The position numbers were made by a program, and so were the translations under genes. Source: Anaerolineales bacterium (GTDB lineage: Bacteria; Chloroflexota; Anaerolineae; Anaerolineales; Anaerolineaceae). From it: a DNA stretch of 49,993 nt. The notes beneath the pieces are model-generated. The model saw nothing but the letters and a program-made list of their open reading frames with translations. It had not been told where the DNA came from and ran no database searches. Positions 8,484-16,290 of this stretch are shown piece by piece; within the stretch, counting starts at the first letter, position 1; every line of letters begins with the position of its first letter. The stretch covers positions 1-49,993 of the forward strand of contig JAGVAB010000162.1 in NCBI GenBank assembly GCA_020060485.1, in the 5' to 3' direction.

Positions 8484-10088
8484 TTAGTCTCGCAACAGGA
8501 TTACAGCTTCATTTGGAGCCAGGGGAAGCATACCATTCTCAATTTCGGACTGGCGTTCGCCCTGGCTGGACAATAGCACTTTCCAGTCTGCGCTGTACAA
8601 TTCATGGCCCAATACCAGAGGAATATGGCGTTTGCTGAAATTCAGGGCCACCAGCACGGTTTGATCAGTGGTCTGGCGCAGATAGGCCAGAATGGCGTGC
8701 GGGTCAAGGGTTAAGTTGATGGTCATGCCGCATCGCAGGGCGGGGGTTTCGCGGCGCAAGTGGAGCAGGCGGCGGTAGAAATGCAGCAAGGAAGAAGGCT
8801 CGGCCTCCTGGGCGGCTACATTGCGCCAGGCAGCATTTTCGTGAATAGGCAGCCAGGGCATGTCGGTGGAGAAACCGGCGTGGGGTTGATCGTCCCACTG
8901 CATGGGTGAGCGGCAGCCGTCCCGTCCAACCATGATCGGCCAGTACCGCCGGCCAATCGGGTCTTTGATTTCGCTGCGCTTGCGCACGGGAATATCACGC
9001 ATGCCGATCTCTTCACCATAGTACAGGAAGGGGGTGCCGCGCTGTGTGAGCAGGAAGGTGGCTGCCACTTTCAGCCGTTCGTCATTTTCTCCCTTGCCGA
9101 TGCGGGTGGCGATGCGTTTGACATCGTGGTTGTTGAGCACGTAGGTGGGCCAGGTTTCAGTATCCATGGCCTGCTCCCAGCGCTGGACGCCATTCAGGAA
9201 AAGACGCGGCTTCCATTTGAATTTGAGGAAGTCGAAATTGAAGGCGGCATGCAGACGTTTGCCGGTAGAGTATTTGGCAGCTTTCCCAGCATTGGCTTCA
9301 AAAGTTTCGCCAATGACATAGCGTTCCGGATAAGCCTCCAGGAGCTCGCGGATCTCCTCCAGCAAAGGCAGCAGATCTGGCTGGTCGATGTCGTGAATAT
9401 GAATGAGGCGATCAAATTTACGGATGCCGGCCTTTGTGGGGTTGGAACGGAATCTGGCATCTTTGAAGTAACAGTTGAAGACATCCAGGCGGAAGCCATC
9501 CACACCGCGCTCCAACCAGAAGCGGAACACATCCAGCATGGCTTGACGCACCTGCGGATTACGCCAATTGACGTCGGGCTGCTCCTTGTAGAACATGTGG
9601 AAATAGTATTGGCCTCTCTGTGGGTCAAATTCCCAGCCAGGGCCGCCAAATACCGATGCCCAGTTATTGGGCGGCCCGCCGTTGGGTGCCGGGTCTTGCC
9701 ACAGATACCAGTCATGGTAAGGGTTGGTCTTGTCGCGCCGAGATTCCTGAAACCAGGGATGCTGATCAGAGGTGTGGTTGAGAACAAGGTCAAGGACGAT
9801 GCGCAGGCCGCGCTGGTGAGCGGCCTCAAGCAGGCGGTCAAAGTCTTGCAGGGTGCCGAAACGCGGATCGACATTTGTATAGTCGCTTACATCATACCCG
9901 AAGTCGACATCAGGCGAGGGGTAGATCGGCGAAAGCCAGATGGCATCCACGCCCAGGGATTGAATGTAATCCAGGCGATTGGTAATGCCGTTGAGATCAC
10001 CCAGGCCATCTCCATCGGAGTCAGCAAAGGAGCGCGGATAAATTTGATAGATGACGCCGTCACGCCACCAGAGGAATGCATCATTCAT
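8484..10088 (-). CDS. GH13 alpha-glucosidase / oligo-1,6-glucosidase
   Basis: A 534-residue cytoplasmic glycoside hydrolase with no signal peptide. It belongs to the GH13 oligo-1,6-glucosidase group that releases glucose from small alpha-glucans. The four conserved regions are present: DLVLNHTS near 100-107; GFRLDVFN with nucleophile Asp202; VIGETF with acid/base Glu261; NNHD with transition-state Asp322. The DSDGDGLGDL loop (24-32) matches the family's calcium-site loop. Val203 after the nucleophile is the residue seen in alpha-1,6-preferring members, whereas alpha-1,4 enzymes usually have Ala or Thr. GAGGTG precedes the ATG. The divergent gene is a sugar-ABC ATPase, so a role in using imported oligosaccharides is likely. 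Confidence 0.92.
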   Translation of the reverse strand: MNDAFLWWRDGVIYQIYPRSFADSDGDGLGDLNGITNRLDYIQSLGVDAIWLSPIYPSPDVDFGYDVSDYTNVDPRFGTLQDFDRLLEAAHQRGLRIVLDLVLNHTSDQHPWFQESRRDKTNPYHDWYLWQDPAPNGGPPNNWASVFGGPGWEFDPQRGQYYFHMFYKEQPDVNWRNPQVRQAMLDVFRFWLERGVDGFRLDVFNCYFKDARFRSNPTKAGIRKFDRLIHIHDIDQPDLLPLLEEIRELLEAYPERYVIGETFEANAGKAAKYSTGKRLHAAFNFDFLKFKWKPRLFLNGVQRWEQAMDTETWPTYVLNNHDVKRIATRIGKGENDERLKVAATFLLTQRGTPFLYYGEEIGMRDIPVRKRSEIKDPIGRRYWPIMVGRDGCRSPMQWDDQPHAGFSTDMPWLPIHENAAWRNVAAQEAEPSSLLHFYRRLLHLRRETPALRCGMTINLTLDPHAILAYLRQTTDQTVLVALNFSKRHIPLVLGHELYSADWKVLLSSQGERQSEIENGMLPLAPNEAVILLRD

Positions 10089-10121
10089 TGAACACCTCGA
10101 GGTTGAAGATCACGATACGAA

Positions 10122-10241
10122 TTAAGTGGGTCTTTGGGAACAACCGTGAAGCAAGGTAGGTATGGAGGTGTCTTTGGCGCGAAGCGCCAAAGACACCCCT
10201 GCCCAATTTTTTTCCACGGCAATTCCCAGAGAGCCACTTAA
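10122..10241 (-). repeat. structured intergenic repeat, copy B
   Basis: A 120-bp copy, reversed relative to copy A, bounded by a perfect inverted TTAAGTGG (10122-10129) / CCACTTAA (10234-10241). The outer arms are 10136-10150 and 10214-10227. The inner hairpin pairs 10167-10180 with 10184-10197 (14 bp, GAA loop). Read on the minus strand it matches copy A in sequence and fold, with paired substitutions in both helices. It lies between divergent promoter regions, 34 bases upstream of the alpha-glucosidase start in the same orientation, so it could form part of that gene's leader. Confidence 0.75.
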
Positions 10242-10277
10242 GTTTAATCGTTTTTTATGATAAGGTGTCAAAAATTG

Positions 10278-10306
10278 TTGCATGTTTTTCATTCCTGTCC
10301 TATAAT
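10278..10306 (+). promoter_or_regulatory. sigma70-type promoter for the sugar-ABC ATPase
   Basis: A perfect TATAAT at 10301-10306 is preceded, after a 17-base spacer, by TTGCAT at 10278-10283 as a plausible -35. It lies 48 bases upstream of the ATG at 10354. Confidence 0.6.
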
Positions 10307-10353
10307 AAAGTCACTATATTCGATACCGGAGGACCGGAAGGAGGACTGTAGAA

Positions 10354-11466
10354 ATGGCAAGCGTAACATTTGACAAAGTAGTAAAGAAGTATGGTGATTT
10401 CACCGCGTTGCACGATCTTTGTCTGGACATTGAGGACAAGGAGTTTTTGGTGCTGGTCGGCCCGTCTGGCTGCGGCAAGTCAACCGCTTTGCGTTGTCTG
10501 GCCGGGCTGGAAGAGATTTCCAGTGGCGAGGTACGCATTGGTGACCGGGTGGTCAACGATGTGCCCCCCAAGGACAGAGACATTGCTATGGTCTTCCAGT
10601 CCTATGCCCTGTACCCGCATATGACCGTGTATGACAACATGGCCTTTGGTTTGAAGTTGCGCAAGACGCCCAAGGATGAGATTGACAAGCGCGTCAAGGA
10701 AGCTGCCAGGATTTTGGGCATTGAACAGCTTCTCACCCGCAAACCCCGCGAGCTTTCCGGCGGTCAACGGCAGCGTGTGGCTGTCGGCCGGGCCATTGTG
10801 CGCAACCCCAAAGTATTTCTTTTCGATGAGCCTCTCTCGAACCTGGATGCCAAATTGCGCGTGCAGACCCGTGCCGAGATCAACAAACTGCACCACAACC
10901 TGCAAACGACCTTCATCTACGTGACCCATGACCAGGTGGAGGCCATGACCATGGCTGACCGGATCGCTGTCATGAACAAGGGTTTGTTGCAGCAACTGGA
11001 TACCCCCCAGAAACTGTATGACCGCCCCGATAACATGTTCGTGGCTGGTTTCATTGGTTCGCCAGCCATGAATTTCTTCCCTGCTCATTTGCGCAGTGAG
11101 GGAGCGGATGTTGTGGTCGACACCGGCGCTTTCCGGGTGAAATTGACTGAGGAAAGCCGCGAGACCTATCGCTCTTACGTGGACAAGGAAGTAATCTTTG
11201 GCATCCGTCCCGAGGATATCCACGCCCCGGAATATACTCCGGCTGGAATCCACCCGGCATTGGTTAAGACACGAGTGGATGTTACCGAGTTGATGGGTAA
11301 CGAAATTTTCCTATACCTGGTTGCCGGGGATCACCAGTTTGTTGCCCGCGTTGACCCGCGCACCCGCTACAAATTTGGCGATGAGGTTGAAGTGGCCTTC
11401 AATATGGACAACTGCCACATCTTCGATCCTGGCGCTGATCCCGAAAATCCGGTTGCGGTTCGCTGA
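10354..11466 (+). CDS. ugpC: sugar ABC importer ATPase (MsmK/UgpC/MalK type)
   Basis: A 370-residue ATP-binding subunit of the CUT1 carbohydrate ABC importer class. Walker A GPSGCGKST is at 36-44, the Q-loop FQSYALYPHM near 81-90, signature LSGGQ at 134-138 and Walker B FLFDEP with Glu159. The switch histidine lies in VTHDQ. The C-terminal 130 residues form the TOBE/regulatory domain typical of MalK/UgpC/MsmK and include GIRPEDI. No permease or binding-protein gene is adjacent. Lone MsmK-type ATPases are known to energise several sugar importers in one cell, and that is the likely role. The gene symbol is by family only. An excellent -10 and AGGAGG-like site precede it. Confidence 0.9.
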   Translation: MASVTFDKVVKKYGDFTALHDLCLDIEDKEFLVLVGPSGCGKSTALRCLAGLEEISSGEVRIGDRVVNDVPPKDRDIAMVFQSYALYPHMTVYDNMAFGLKLRKTPKDEIDKRVKEAARILGIEQLLTRKPRELSGGQRQRVAVGRAIVRNPKVFLFDEPLSNLDAKLRVQTRAEINKLHHNLQTTFIYVTHDQVEAMTMADRIAVMNKGLLQQLDTPQKLYDRPDNMFVAGFIGSPAMNFFPAHLRSEGADVVVDTGAFRVKLTEESRETYRSYVDKEVIFGIRPEDIHAPEYTPAGIHPALVKTRVDVTELMGNEIFLYLVAGDHQFVARVDPRTRYKFGDEVEVAFNMDNCHIFDPGADPENPVAVR

Positions 11467-11496
11467 AATTTACCAGAGCGGCAATATTGCAGTATC

Positions 11497-11527
11497 CTTA
11501 TAGCGCAAGAATTTCTTGCGCTATAAG
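11497..11527 (+). terminator. perfect 15-bp inverted repeat after the ABC ATPase gene
   Basis: CTTATAGCGCAAGAA (11497-11511) and its exact complement (11513-11527) are separated by one base. The stem is A/T-rich at the ends and GC-rich in the middle, and TTTG follows. Most likely a terminator between the ATPase gene and gpmA. Confidence 0.6.
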
Positions 11528-11561
11528 TTTGAATATTAGTCAATATGCATAAGGAGATACG

Positions 11562-12308
11562 ATGATCAAATTAGTGTTGTTACGTCATGGTGAAAGTGAA
11601 TGGAACAAATTGAATCTGTTCACTGGTTGGACGGATGTCGACCTTTCTGAACAGGGAATCAAGGAAGCCCAGGCAGCTGCTACATACCTGAAGGAAGGCG
11701 GGTTCACATTTGATATTGCCTATACATCCGTGTTGAAACGGGCCATTCGCACTTTGTGGCTGACCCTGGATGGAATGGACCTGATGTGGATCCCGGTGGT
11801 GCGCAACTGGCGGCTCAACGAGCGTCATTATGGTGCACTGCAAGGTTTGAACAAGGCTGAAACGGCTGCCAAATATGGAGATGACCAGGTGCTGATCTGG
11901 CGGCGCAGTTATGACATCCGCCCGCCCGACCTGGAAAAAGACGATGAGCGTTATCCAGGCCACGACCCGCGCTACAAGGATCTTTCGGAAGCCGAATTGC
12001 CGGTCGCCGAATGCCTGAAGGACACAGTTGAGCGTTTTCTGCCTTTGTGGCACGAGACCATTGTTCCGGAGATCAAAAAAGGGAAGAAGGTTTTGATCGC
12101 CGCCCATGGCAACAGCCTGCGCGCCCTGGTGAAATACCTGGACAATGTCCCGGAAGATGAGATCGTTGGCCTGAACATTCCCACTGGCATGCCGCTGGTG
12201 TATGAATTGAATGATGACCTGACCCCCATCCGCCATTATTATCTGGGTGACCCGGAACAGGTAAAGAAGGCCATGGAAGCGGTGGCTAATCAGGGCAAGG
12301 CAAAGTAG
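11562..12308 (+). CDS. gpmA: 2,3-bisphosphoglycerate-dependent phosphoglycerate mutase
   Basis: A 248-residue cytoplasmic glycolytic enzyme that interconverts 3- and 2-phosphoglycerate through a phosphohistidine. Visible active-site features are RHGESEWN with the phosphorylated His9, LKRAIRT near 58-64, [11 protein letters not shown] with Glu87, and AAHGNSLR with His182. The internal insertion around residues 95-145 ([14 protein letters not shown]) separates GpmA from shorter broad-specificity phosphatases of the same superfamily. Length matches the family. AAGGAG lies six bases before the ATG. It is likely monocistronic, flanked by hairpins at 11497 and 12361. Confidence 0.95.
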   Translation: MIKLVLLRHGESEWNKLNLFTGWTDVDLSEQGIKEAQAAATYLKEGGFTFDIAYTSVLKRAIRTLWLTLDGMDLMWIPVVRNWRLNERHYGALQGLNKAETAAKYGDDQVLIWRRSYDIRPPDLEKDDERYPGHDPRYKDLSEAELPVAECLKDTVERFLPLWHETIVPEIKKGKKVLIAAHGNSLRALVKYLDNVPEDEIVGLNIPTGMPLVYELNDDLTPIRHYYLGDPEQVKKAMEAVANQGKAK

Positions 12309-12360
12309 TAGCCTGCTGCTTTCAACGCGGCTGTTCAGGTGCTTGTGCCTCTAAACAAGA

Positions 12361-12390
12361 CCTCCCGTGAGCATTCAGGCTCACGGGAGG
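12361..12390. terminator. bidirectional terminator between gpmA and the CysRS-like gene
   Basis: A perfect 12-bp stem pairs 12361-12372 (CCTCCCGTGAGC) with 12379-12390 around a 6-base loop. It lies between two converging genes. The T tract on the plus side is weak. Confidence 0.75.
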
Positions 12391-12415
12391 TTGCGTTATG
12401 AAGGGTTGAAAAAAT

Positions 12416-13633
12416 TTAGAAGATCACTTGCAGCACAGAGTCGATCCTTTGTAGCGCTTGCAGCACGCTTGCCGATTCAGCCGGGGATAGTGTTGCGGGG
12501 TCGATTTTTGACAATTCCCTTTCCAGGGCGGAAAAGGCTGATTGTACATTGAGGTCATTGTCCATGTGCTGCCTGAAGGTGTTCTCAAGGCTGACTGCCA
12601 GATCGGCGGCTGTCCCGGATGCCGTTCCACTGGCGGCAGCCAGGGCAGCGGCTTTGCTGCGGAAAGTGCGCAAGCGGCTGGCAGAGGCCGCCATGTGCGC
12701 TTCGCTGAAATCCAGCCGCTGGCGGTAAGGATGGTCAATGAGGACAAAGCGCGTCTCTTCAGCTGTGTAACCCAGATCCAGCATAGTGGAGGTGTAATAC
12801 TCGTTACCCAGACTTTTGGCCATCTTGTGACCGTTAGAGAACAGGTGACCGCCATGAAGCCAGTAACGGGCCATTTCCCAATCACGGGCGGCTTCAATGA
12901 TCGCCACGCTGTAGTCATGATGGCGCACCAGGTTGTCGATGCCGCCGCCATAGATGGAGAGGGGAACATCCATCGTTCCTGCGATAATGCTGGCGTCCTG
13001 AAGGTTCCAGGCGGGACGCCCCCGCCCGATGCGTGTATCCCAGTAAACGTTGGCAGCTTTTTTCTCGCCATACCAAAGGATGAAATCGCCTTTGTTCCAC
13101 CAGTTGGGCGGATAGTTATCCAGGTGGAAACGGCGTTTTTCTTTGGGCCAGTCGGACAAGTCAATGCGGGCGACCTTGCCAAAGGCGGAAAATTTCAATG
13201 CATCATAATAAACATTGCCGTCATGCCAATAGGCAAAGCCTTCATCCAGCAGGGTCTCGACCAATTCAACGGCATTGTCAATATGGTCGGAAGCCCGAGC
13301 CAGATGTTCAGGATGCTTGATGCGCAGCAGGACCATCTCTTCGACAAATTGAGCGATATTCTCTTCAGTAATCTCGCTCAGTGGGCGTTGTTGTTTTTCG
13401 GCTTCTTCGAGGGCTTTGTCTTCCAGATCGGTGATGTTCATACCGCGTTGTATGGTGTATCCCAGATACTCCAGGTAGCGCACAACCACGTCCTCATACA
13501 GGAAGGTGCGGAAATTGCCCAGATGGGCGCGGCGATAAATGGAAGGCCCGCAGGTGAAGATATTGACCACCTGCGGATCGGCTGGCTCGAAAACCTCCAA
13601 CTGATTGGTTGCTGTGTTAAAGAGTTTCAACAT
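12416..13633 (-). CDS. divergent cysteinyl-tRNA-synthetase-like protein with altered zinc site
   Basis: A 405-residue class I synthetase fold. CGPSIYRRAHLGN (28-40) is the HIGH region and KMAKSLGN (270-277) is the KMSKS region; both fit the CysRS family. Authentic CysRS binds zinc, and so the cysteine thiol, through Cys28, Cys209, His234 and Glu238 (E. coli numbering). Here Cys28 and the first His of RHHDYS (His238) remain. The GWHIECSA segment has become AWNLQDAS, with Asp213 replacing the Cys, and Ser242 stands where Glu238 would be. The protein is about 55 residues shorter than normal CysRS. It is unlikely to charge cysteine in the usual way; another amino acid or a ligase role is possible. 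The TAAGGAG before its ATG includes the stop codon of the upstream Lit-like gene, indicating coupling. Confidence 0.8.
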   Translation of the reverse strand: MLKLFNTATNQLEVFEPADPQVVNIFTCGPSIYRRAHLGNFRTFLYEDVVVRYLEYLGYTIQRGMNITDLEDKALEEAEKQQRPLSEITEENIAQFVEEMVLLRIKHPEHLARASDHIDNAVELVETLLDEGFAYWHDGNVYYDALKFSAFGKVARIDLSDWPKEKRRFHLDNYPPNWWNKGDFILWYGEKKAANVYWDTRIGRGRPAWNLQDASIIAGTMDVPLSIYGGGIDNLVRHHDYSVAIIEAARDWEMARYWLHGGHLFSNGHKMAKSLGNEYYTSTMLDLGYTAEETRFVLIDHPYRQRLDFSEAHMAASASRLRTFRSKAAALAAASGTASGTAADLAVSLENTFRQHMDNDLNVQSAFSALERELSKIDPATLSPAESASVLQALQRIDSVLQVIF

Positions 13634-13647
13634 AGGAAAAGGACTCC

Positions 13648-14325
13648 TTATAAATTCGATTCGTTTGGAAGGGACTTGTATGCCTGGCGACCGCCAAAGT
13701 AGCCGATCAGGAGTGAAGCCAGCAGGGTCAAGCCGCCCAGTAGAGCAAATGCATCCTGCCAGAATTTCATGGGAAAGAGGCGGATGAGGGTATCAGAATA
13801 ATAAAAGAGCCAGGTGTCACCCTCAAAGAACAGGTAATGGAATTGGGTGAAAAGAGCGTCGAAACTGGTTGCCACCAGGATGAGGATGGCAACGATCATC
13901 CCGGCAGTTAACCAGCCACCGCGGGATGCACCTTTCCAGAATTCCGGCAGCCAGTTTCCGCGCCACGCCCACAGGCCGAGGCCGCCCAGCAGGACGATGG
14001 ATGCCACCCAGACCACCAGTGCCTGCTGGACCAGCAGTTGCACATCTTCCATATGACTCAATTCGCGTTCGTTGTACAACGGGCTGCCATCCGGCAAGGT
14101 TTGGCCTTTCAGTTCAGTGCGGTTGAAGAGGTAATCAACCGAAATCTGGCCCCAGTAGAGTCTGTCTTCACGGCTGAACCCGAAGCTGTCCGGCGGGAAA
14201 TTGGGTTTGTTGTACTCGAAATGCAGGTAAAGCGGGGTGAACAACACCCGGCCAAAGCTCAGAATGAGGAAAAGCGGCAGGAGGAAGGTGATCAGCCAGC
14301 TCGGCCATGTGAATTTATTTTTCAT
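13648..14325 (-). CDS. DUF1461/TIGR01906 membrane protein, Lit (lipoprotein intramolecular transacylase) family
   Basis: A 225-residue membrane protein with four hydrophobic helices, near residues 10-32, 100-122, 140-158 and 190-212. A long extracytoplasmic loop separates helices 1 and 2. Two family motifs are visible: the His of ELSHMEDVQ (His91), and FHYLFFEGDTWLF with His163. These correspond to the conserved histidines of Firmicutes Lit, which moves the sn-2 acyl chain to the amino group of the lipoprotein N-terminal cysteine. Family membership is well supported. Activity on lipoproteins in this organism is inference. GGGAG precedes the ATG. The CysRS-like gene starts 14 bases after its end on the same strand, so the two form an operon. 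Confidence 0.8.
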   Translation of the reverse strand: MKNKFTWPSWLITFLLPLFLILSFGRVLFTPLYLHFEYNKPNFPPDSFGFSREDRLYWGQISVDYLFNRTELKGQTLPDGSPLYNERELSHMEDVQLLVQQALVVWVASIVLLGGLGLWAWRGNWLPEFWKGASRGGWLTAGMIVAILILVATSFDALFTQFHYLFFEGDTWLFYYSDTLIRLFPMKFWQDAFALLGGLTLLASLLIGYFGGRQAYKSLPNESNL

Positions 14326-14376
14326 GCAGCGTTACTCCCGTTCATGCTCAAGTTGGCATAATTGTACACGACTTTG

Positions 14377-14428
14377 CCTGCGACACCTGTTTTTACCATG
14401 CTTCACGGTTGTTCCCAGAGACCCACCA
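14377..14428 (+). repeat. structured intergenic repeat, copy C (right half only)
   Basis: From 14395 the sequence matches the right end of copy B (read on the minus strand) over 34 bases with three differences. The block TTCACGGTTGTTCCC is intact at 14402-14416. Upstream GACACCT also aligns with the inner arm of copy B, but no left half is present, so the copy cannot form the hairpin. It lies between the Lit-like gene (-) and deoC (+). Confidence 0.65.
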
Positions 14429-14586
14429 TTCTGGCAGCGTTATTAATGGTTTGCGCCCTATTCTTATGGCGCCGTTTGTTGTGATCTTACCCGACAGGGT
14501 GATTGGCTCTTGCTGCGATGAAACGGGGTAGAATGGTGAGGTGAGAATCTCATCCGTATTTTTATATGCATTATGGGAGGGTTTTT

Positions 14587-15267
14587 ATGACTGCGATTAC
14601 CAAAAAAGAACTGGCAAAGATGATTGACCATTCTTTGCTCAACCCGGTTGTGAGTAAAAAAGATACAGTTGAGGGGATCGAGGTAGCGCTGGAATATGAT
14701 GTGGCCGCGGTAACCATCAAGCCGGTGTGGGTCAGGCTGGCGGCTGAACTGTGCCGGGGAACGGACGTGCTGGTCAACCCGGTGATCTGTTTCCCTTTTG
14801 GCTATGATACGACAGAGACCAAGATTTTTGCCACACGACAGGCGATTGAAGACGGGGCGGGCGAGATCGACATGGTCATGAACCTGGGTCTGTTCCTTGG
14901 CGGCGAGGATGATTTGGTGCAGGCCGATATGCAGGCAGTGGTGACGGCTGCCCAGGGAACGCCGGTCAAGGTCATTTTTGAGACAGCCTATTTCAACACG
15001 GATGAGATGTTGATCCGTGCCTGCCGGCTGGCCGAAGCGGCCGGGGTAAGCTTCGTTAAGACCAGCAGCGGTTTTGCTCCCAGCGGTTACACCCTGCACC
15101 AGTTGAAGGTCATGCGAGAGGCGGTCAGCGAAAAAATACAGGTGAAGGCTGCCCAGGGCGTGCGCAGTCTGGAAGATGCTTTGGCTGTGCGTGAGTTGGG
15201 GATAACCCGTTTTGGCGCAACCCGCACCAGGGAGATCATGCGCCAGTGGGAAGAGCGTTTTGGTTGA
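14587..15267 (+). CDS. deoC: deoxyribose-phosphate aldolase
   Basis: A 226-residue class I aldolase that cleaves 2-deoxy-D-ribose 5-phosphate into glyceraldehyde 3-phosphate and acetaldehyde, in deoxynucleoside breakdown. The Schiff-base lysine is Lys158 in SFVKTSSGF. Asp95 in EIDMVMNLG and Lys187 in VKAAQGVRS complete the usual Asp/Lys/Lys set; most homologues have AAGG or SGG where this has AAQG. The ATG at 14587 is preferred because GGGAGG lies six bases upstream. The gene stands alone: no other deo genes are nearby. Repeat copy C lies upstream. Confidence 0.93.
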   Translation: MTAITKKELAKMIDHSLLNPVVSKKDTVEGIEVALEYDVAAVTIKPVWVRLAAELCRGTDVLVNPVICFPFGYDTTETKIFATRQAIEDGAGEIDMVMNLGLFLGGEDDLVQADMQAVVTAAQGTPVKVIFETAYFNTDEMLIRACRLAEAAGVSFVKTSSGFAPSGYTLHQLKVMREAVSEKIQVKAAQGVRSLEDALAVRELGITRFGATRTREIMRQWEERFG

Positions 15268-15316
15268 GCCGTCAAAGGGAAAGACGTGTGATGCCAAAAA
15301 CGCATGAATTGCAGTT

Positions 15317-16225
15317 TTATTCGATCAATCCTGCCAGGGCCTTCACAAATTGATCCAGTTGAGGTTGAAGCCGGGAGGCAAAAAGCATTTCCTGTTGAAA
15401 ACCGTGACGCAGACGCAGCGACAAGACCAGCAGGTCATCTTCGCGTTTGGCGATGGATGCCGAGAGGATGTTAGGAATGGGTATATAACTGCTTACGCCG
15501 CCATAGCGTTCACCTTTGGAAAGCTGACTGCGTTCATCTTCCCGCAGCAGGATCACTTCCTGATCGGTGAGGATTAACAAGTGAGCGGTGGTCAGGGTAC
15601 GTTGAAAAGGCCAAAAACGGAATGGCAGGCTGCGTTCCCGTACTTCCGGCTGCCAGATCGACTGGAGAACTTTCTCTGCGCCGGTCAGACTGCTGCGGGC
15701 GTAGTTCATGAATTTAAAGCTTTCCCGGGCCAGGTCGTTGAATTTTTGCTGTTCGGCCCGCAGGATGGCGTCTTCCCCCACAATTTGTGATGGCCGAAAT
15801 TGCCGTGAAAAATGCGCATAGTATTTTTCGGACGTTGTATTGAATTCAATCGTAGACGAGGCTCTCTCTCCGTCTTTGGTCAGGCCATGGATTGCAATCC
15901 ATGAAAGCAAAAGGATGCGGCCCACTTCCACCATACAGATATCCTGGCGCGGATAGCTGATAACTGTCACCTGGCTTGGGGAGCGCTCCAGCACGTGCCA
16001 GGTGTTGCCGCTGTCACAGATGATCTTTTCTTGACTGCGGTGGTGGGACAAGTAGAGCGATGGGGCGAAAACAGCGTATGGGAAGCCGGAGCTGGTCTCT
16101 GGCAGGGTATGAAAAAAAGAGCGGAAGGCTTCAGGCACTTCGTCAATCGCATGCAAAACACGCGACCAGGCCGACATGGTTTGTGCTGCTCCGGTCATCA
16201 GAGGTATTATAGATCTTTCAGGCAT
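15317..16225 (-). CDS. uncharacterised protein with possible C-terminal PH-like domain
   Basis: A 302-residue soluble protein from the ATG at 16225. That start has an AGGAAAGG ribosome site, whereas the longer TTG start at 16276 has none. The N-terminal half alternates hydrophobic strands and polar loops (GNTWHVLER, VTVISYPRQDICMVEVGRILLLSW). A central helical stretch lies near residues 155-195. The last 100 residues (HLLILTDQEVILLRED, IPIPNILSASI, LVLSLRLRHG) have the strand pattern of a bacterial pleckstrin-homology/YokE-like domain. I recognise no catalytic motif. It follows the MFS/spermidine-synthase fusion on the same strand with a 65-base gap, so the two may be co-transcribed. Confidence 0.65.
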   Translation of the reverse strand: MPERSIIPLMTGAAQTMSAWSRVLHAIDEVPEAFRSFFHTLPETSSGFPYAVFAPSLYLSHHRSQEKIICDSGNTWHVLERSPSQVTVISYPRQDICMVEVGRILLLSWIAIHGLTKDGERASSTIEFNTTSEKYYAHFSRQFRPSQIVGEDAILRAEQQKFNDLARESFKFMNYARSSLTGAEKVLQSIWQPEVRERSLPFRFWPFQRTLTTAHLLILTDQEVILLREDERSQLSKGERYGGVSSYIPIPNILSASIAKREDDLLVLSLRLRHGFQQEMLFASRLQPQLDQFVKALAGLIE

Positions 16226-16290
16226 GGTTTCCAATCCTTTCCTGGCTGGTTGCAGGCGGCGTAGAACAGTGGGCAACCCGGTTGCAGGGT

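Noticed and set aside
9126..10091. A 321-residue plus-strand frame across the GH13 gene
   Set aside because: The minus-strand frame has all four GH13 regions; this one has none and no start signal.
12542..13702. A 386-residue plus-strand frame across the CysRS-like gene
   Set aside because: It mirrors the coding strand of a protein with clear synthetase motifs, so it is a shadow frame.
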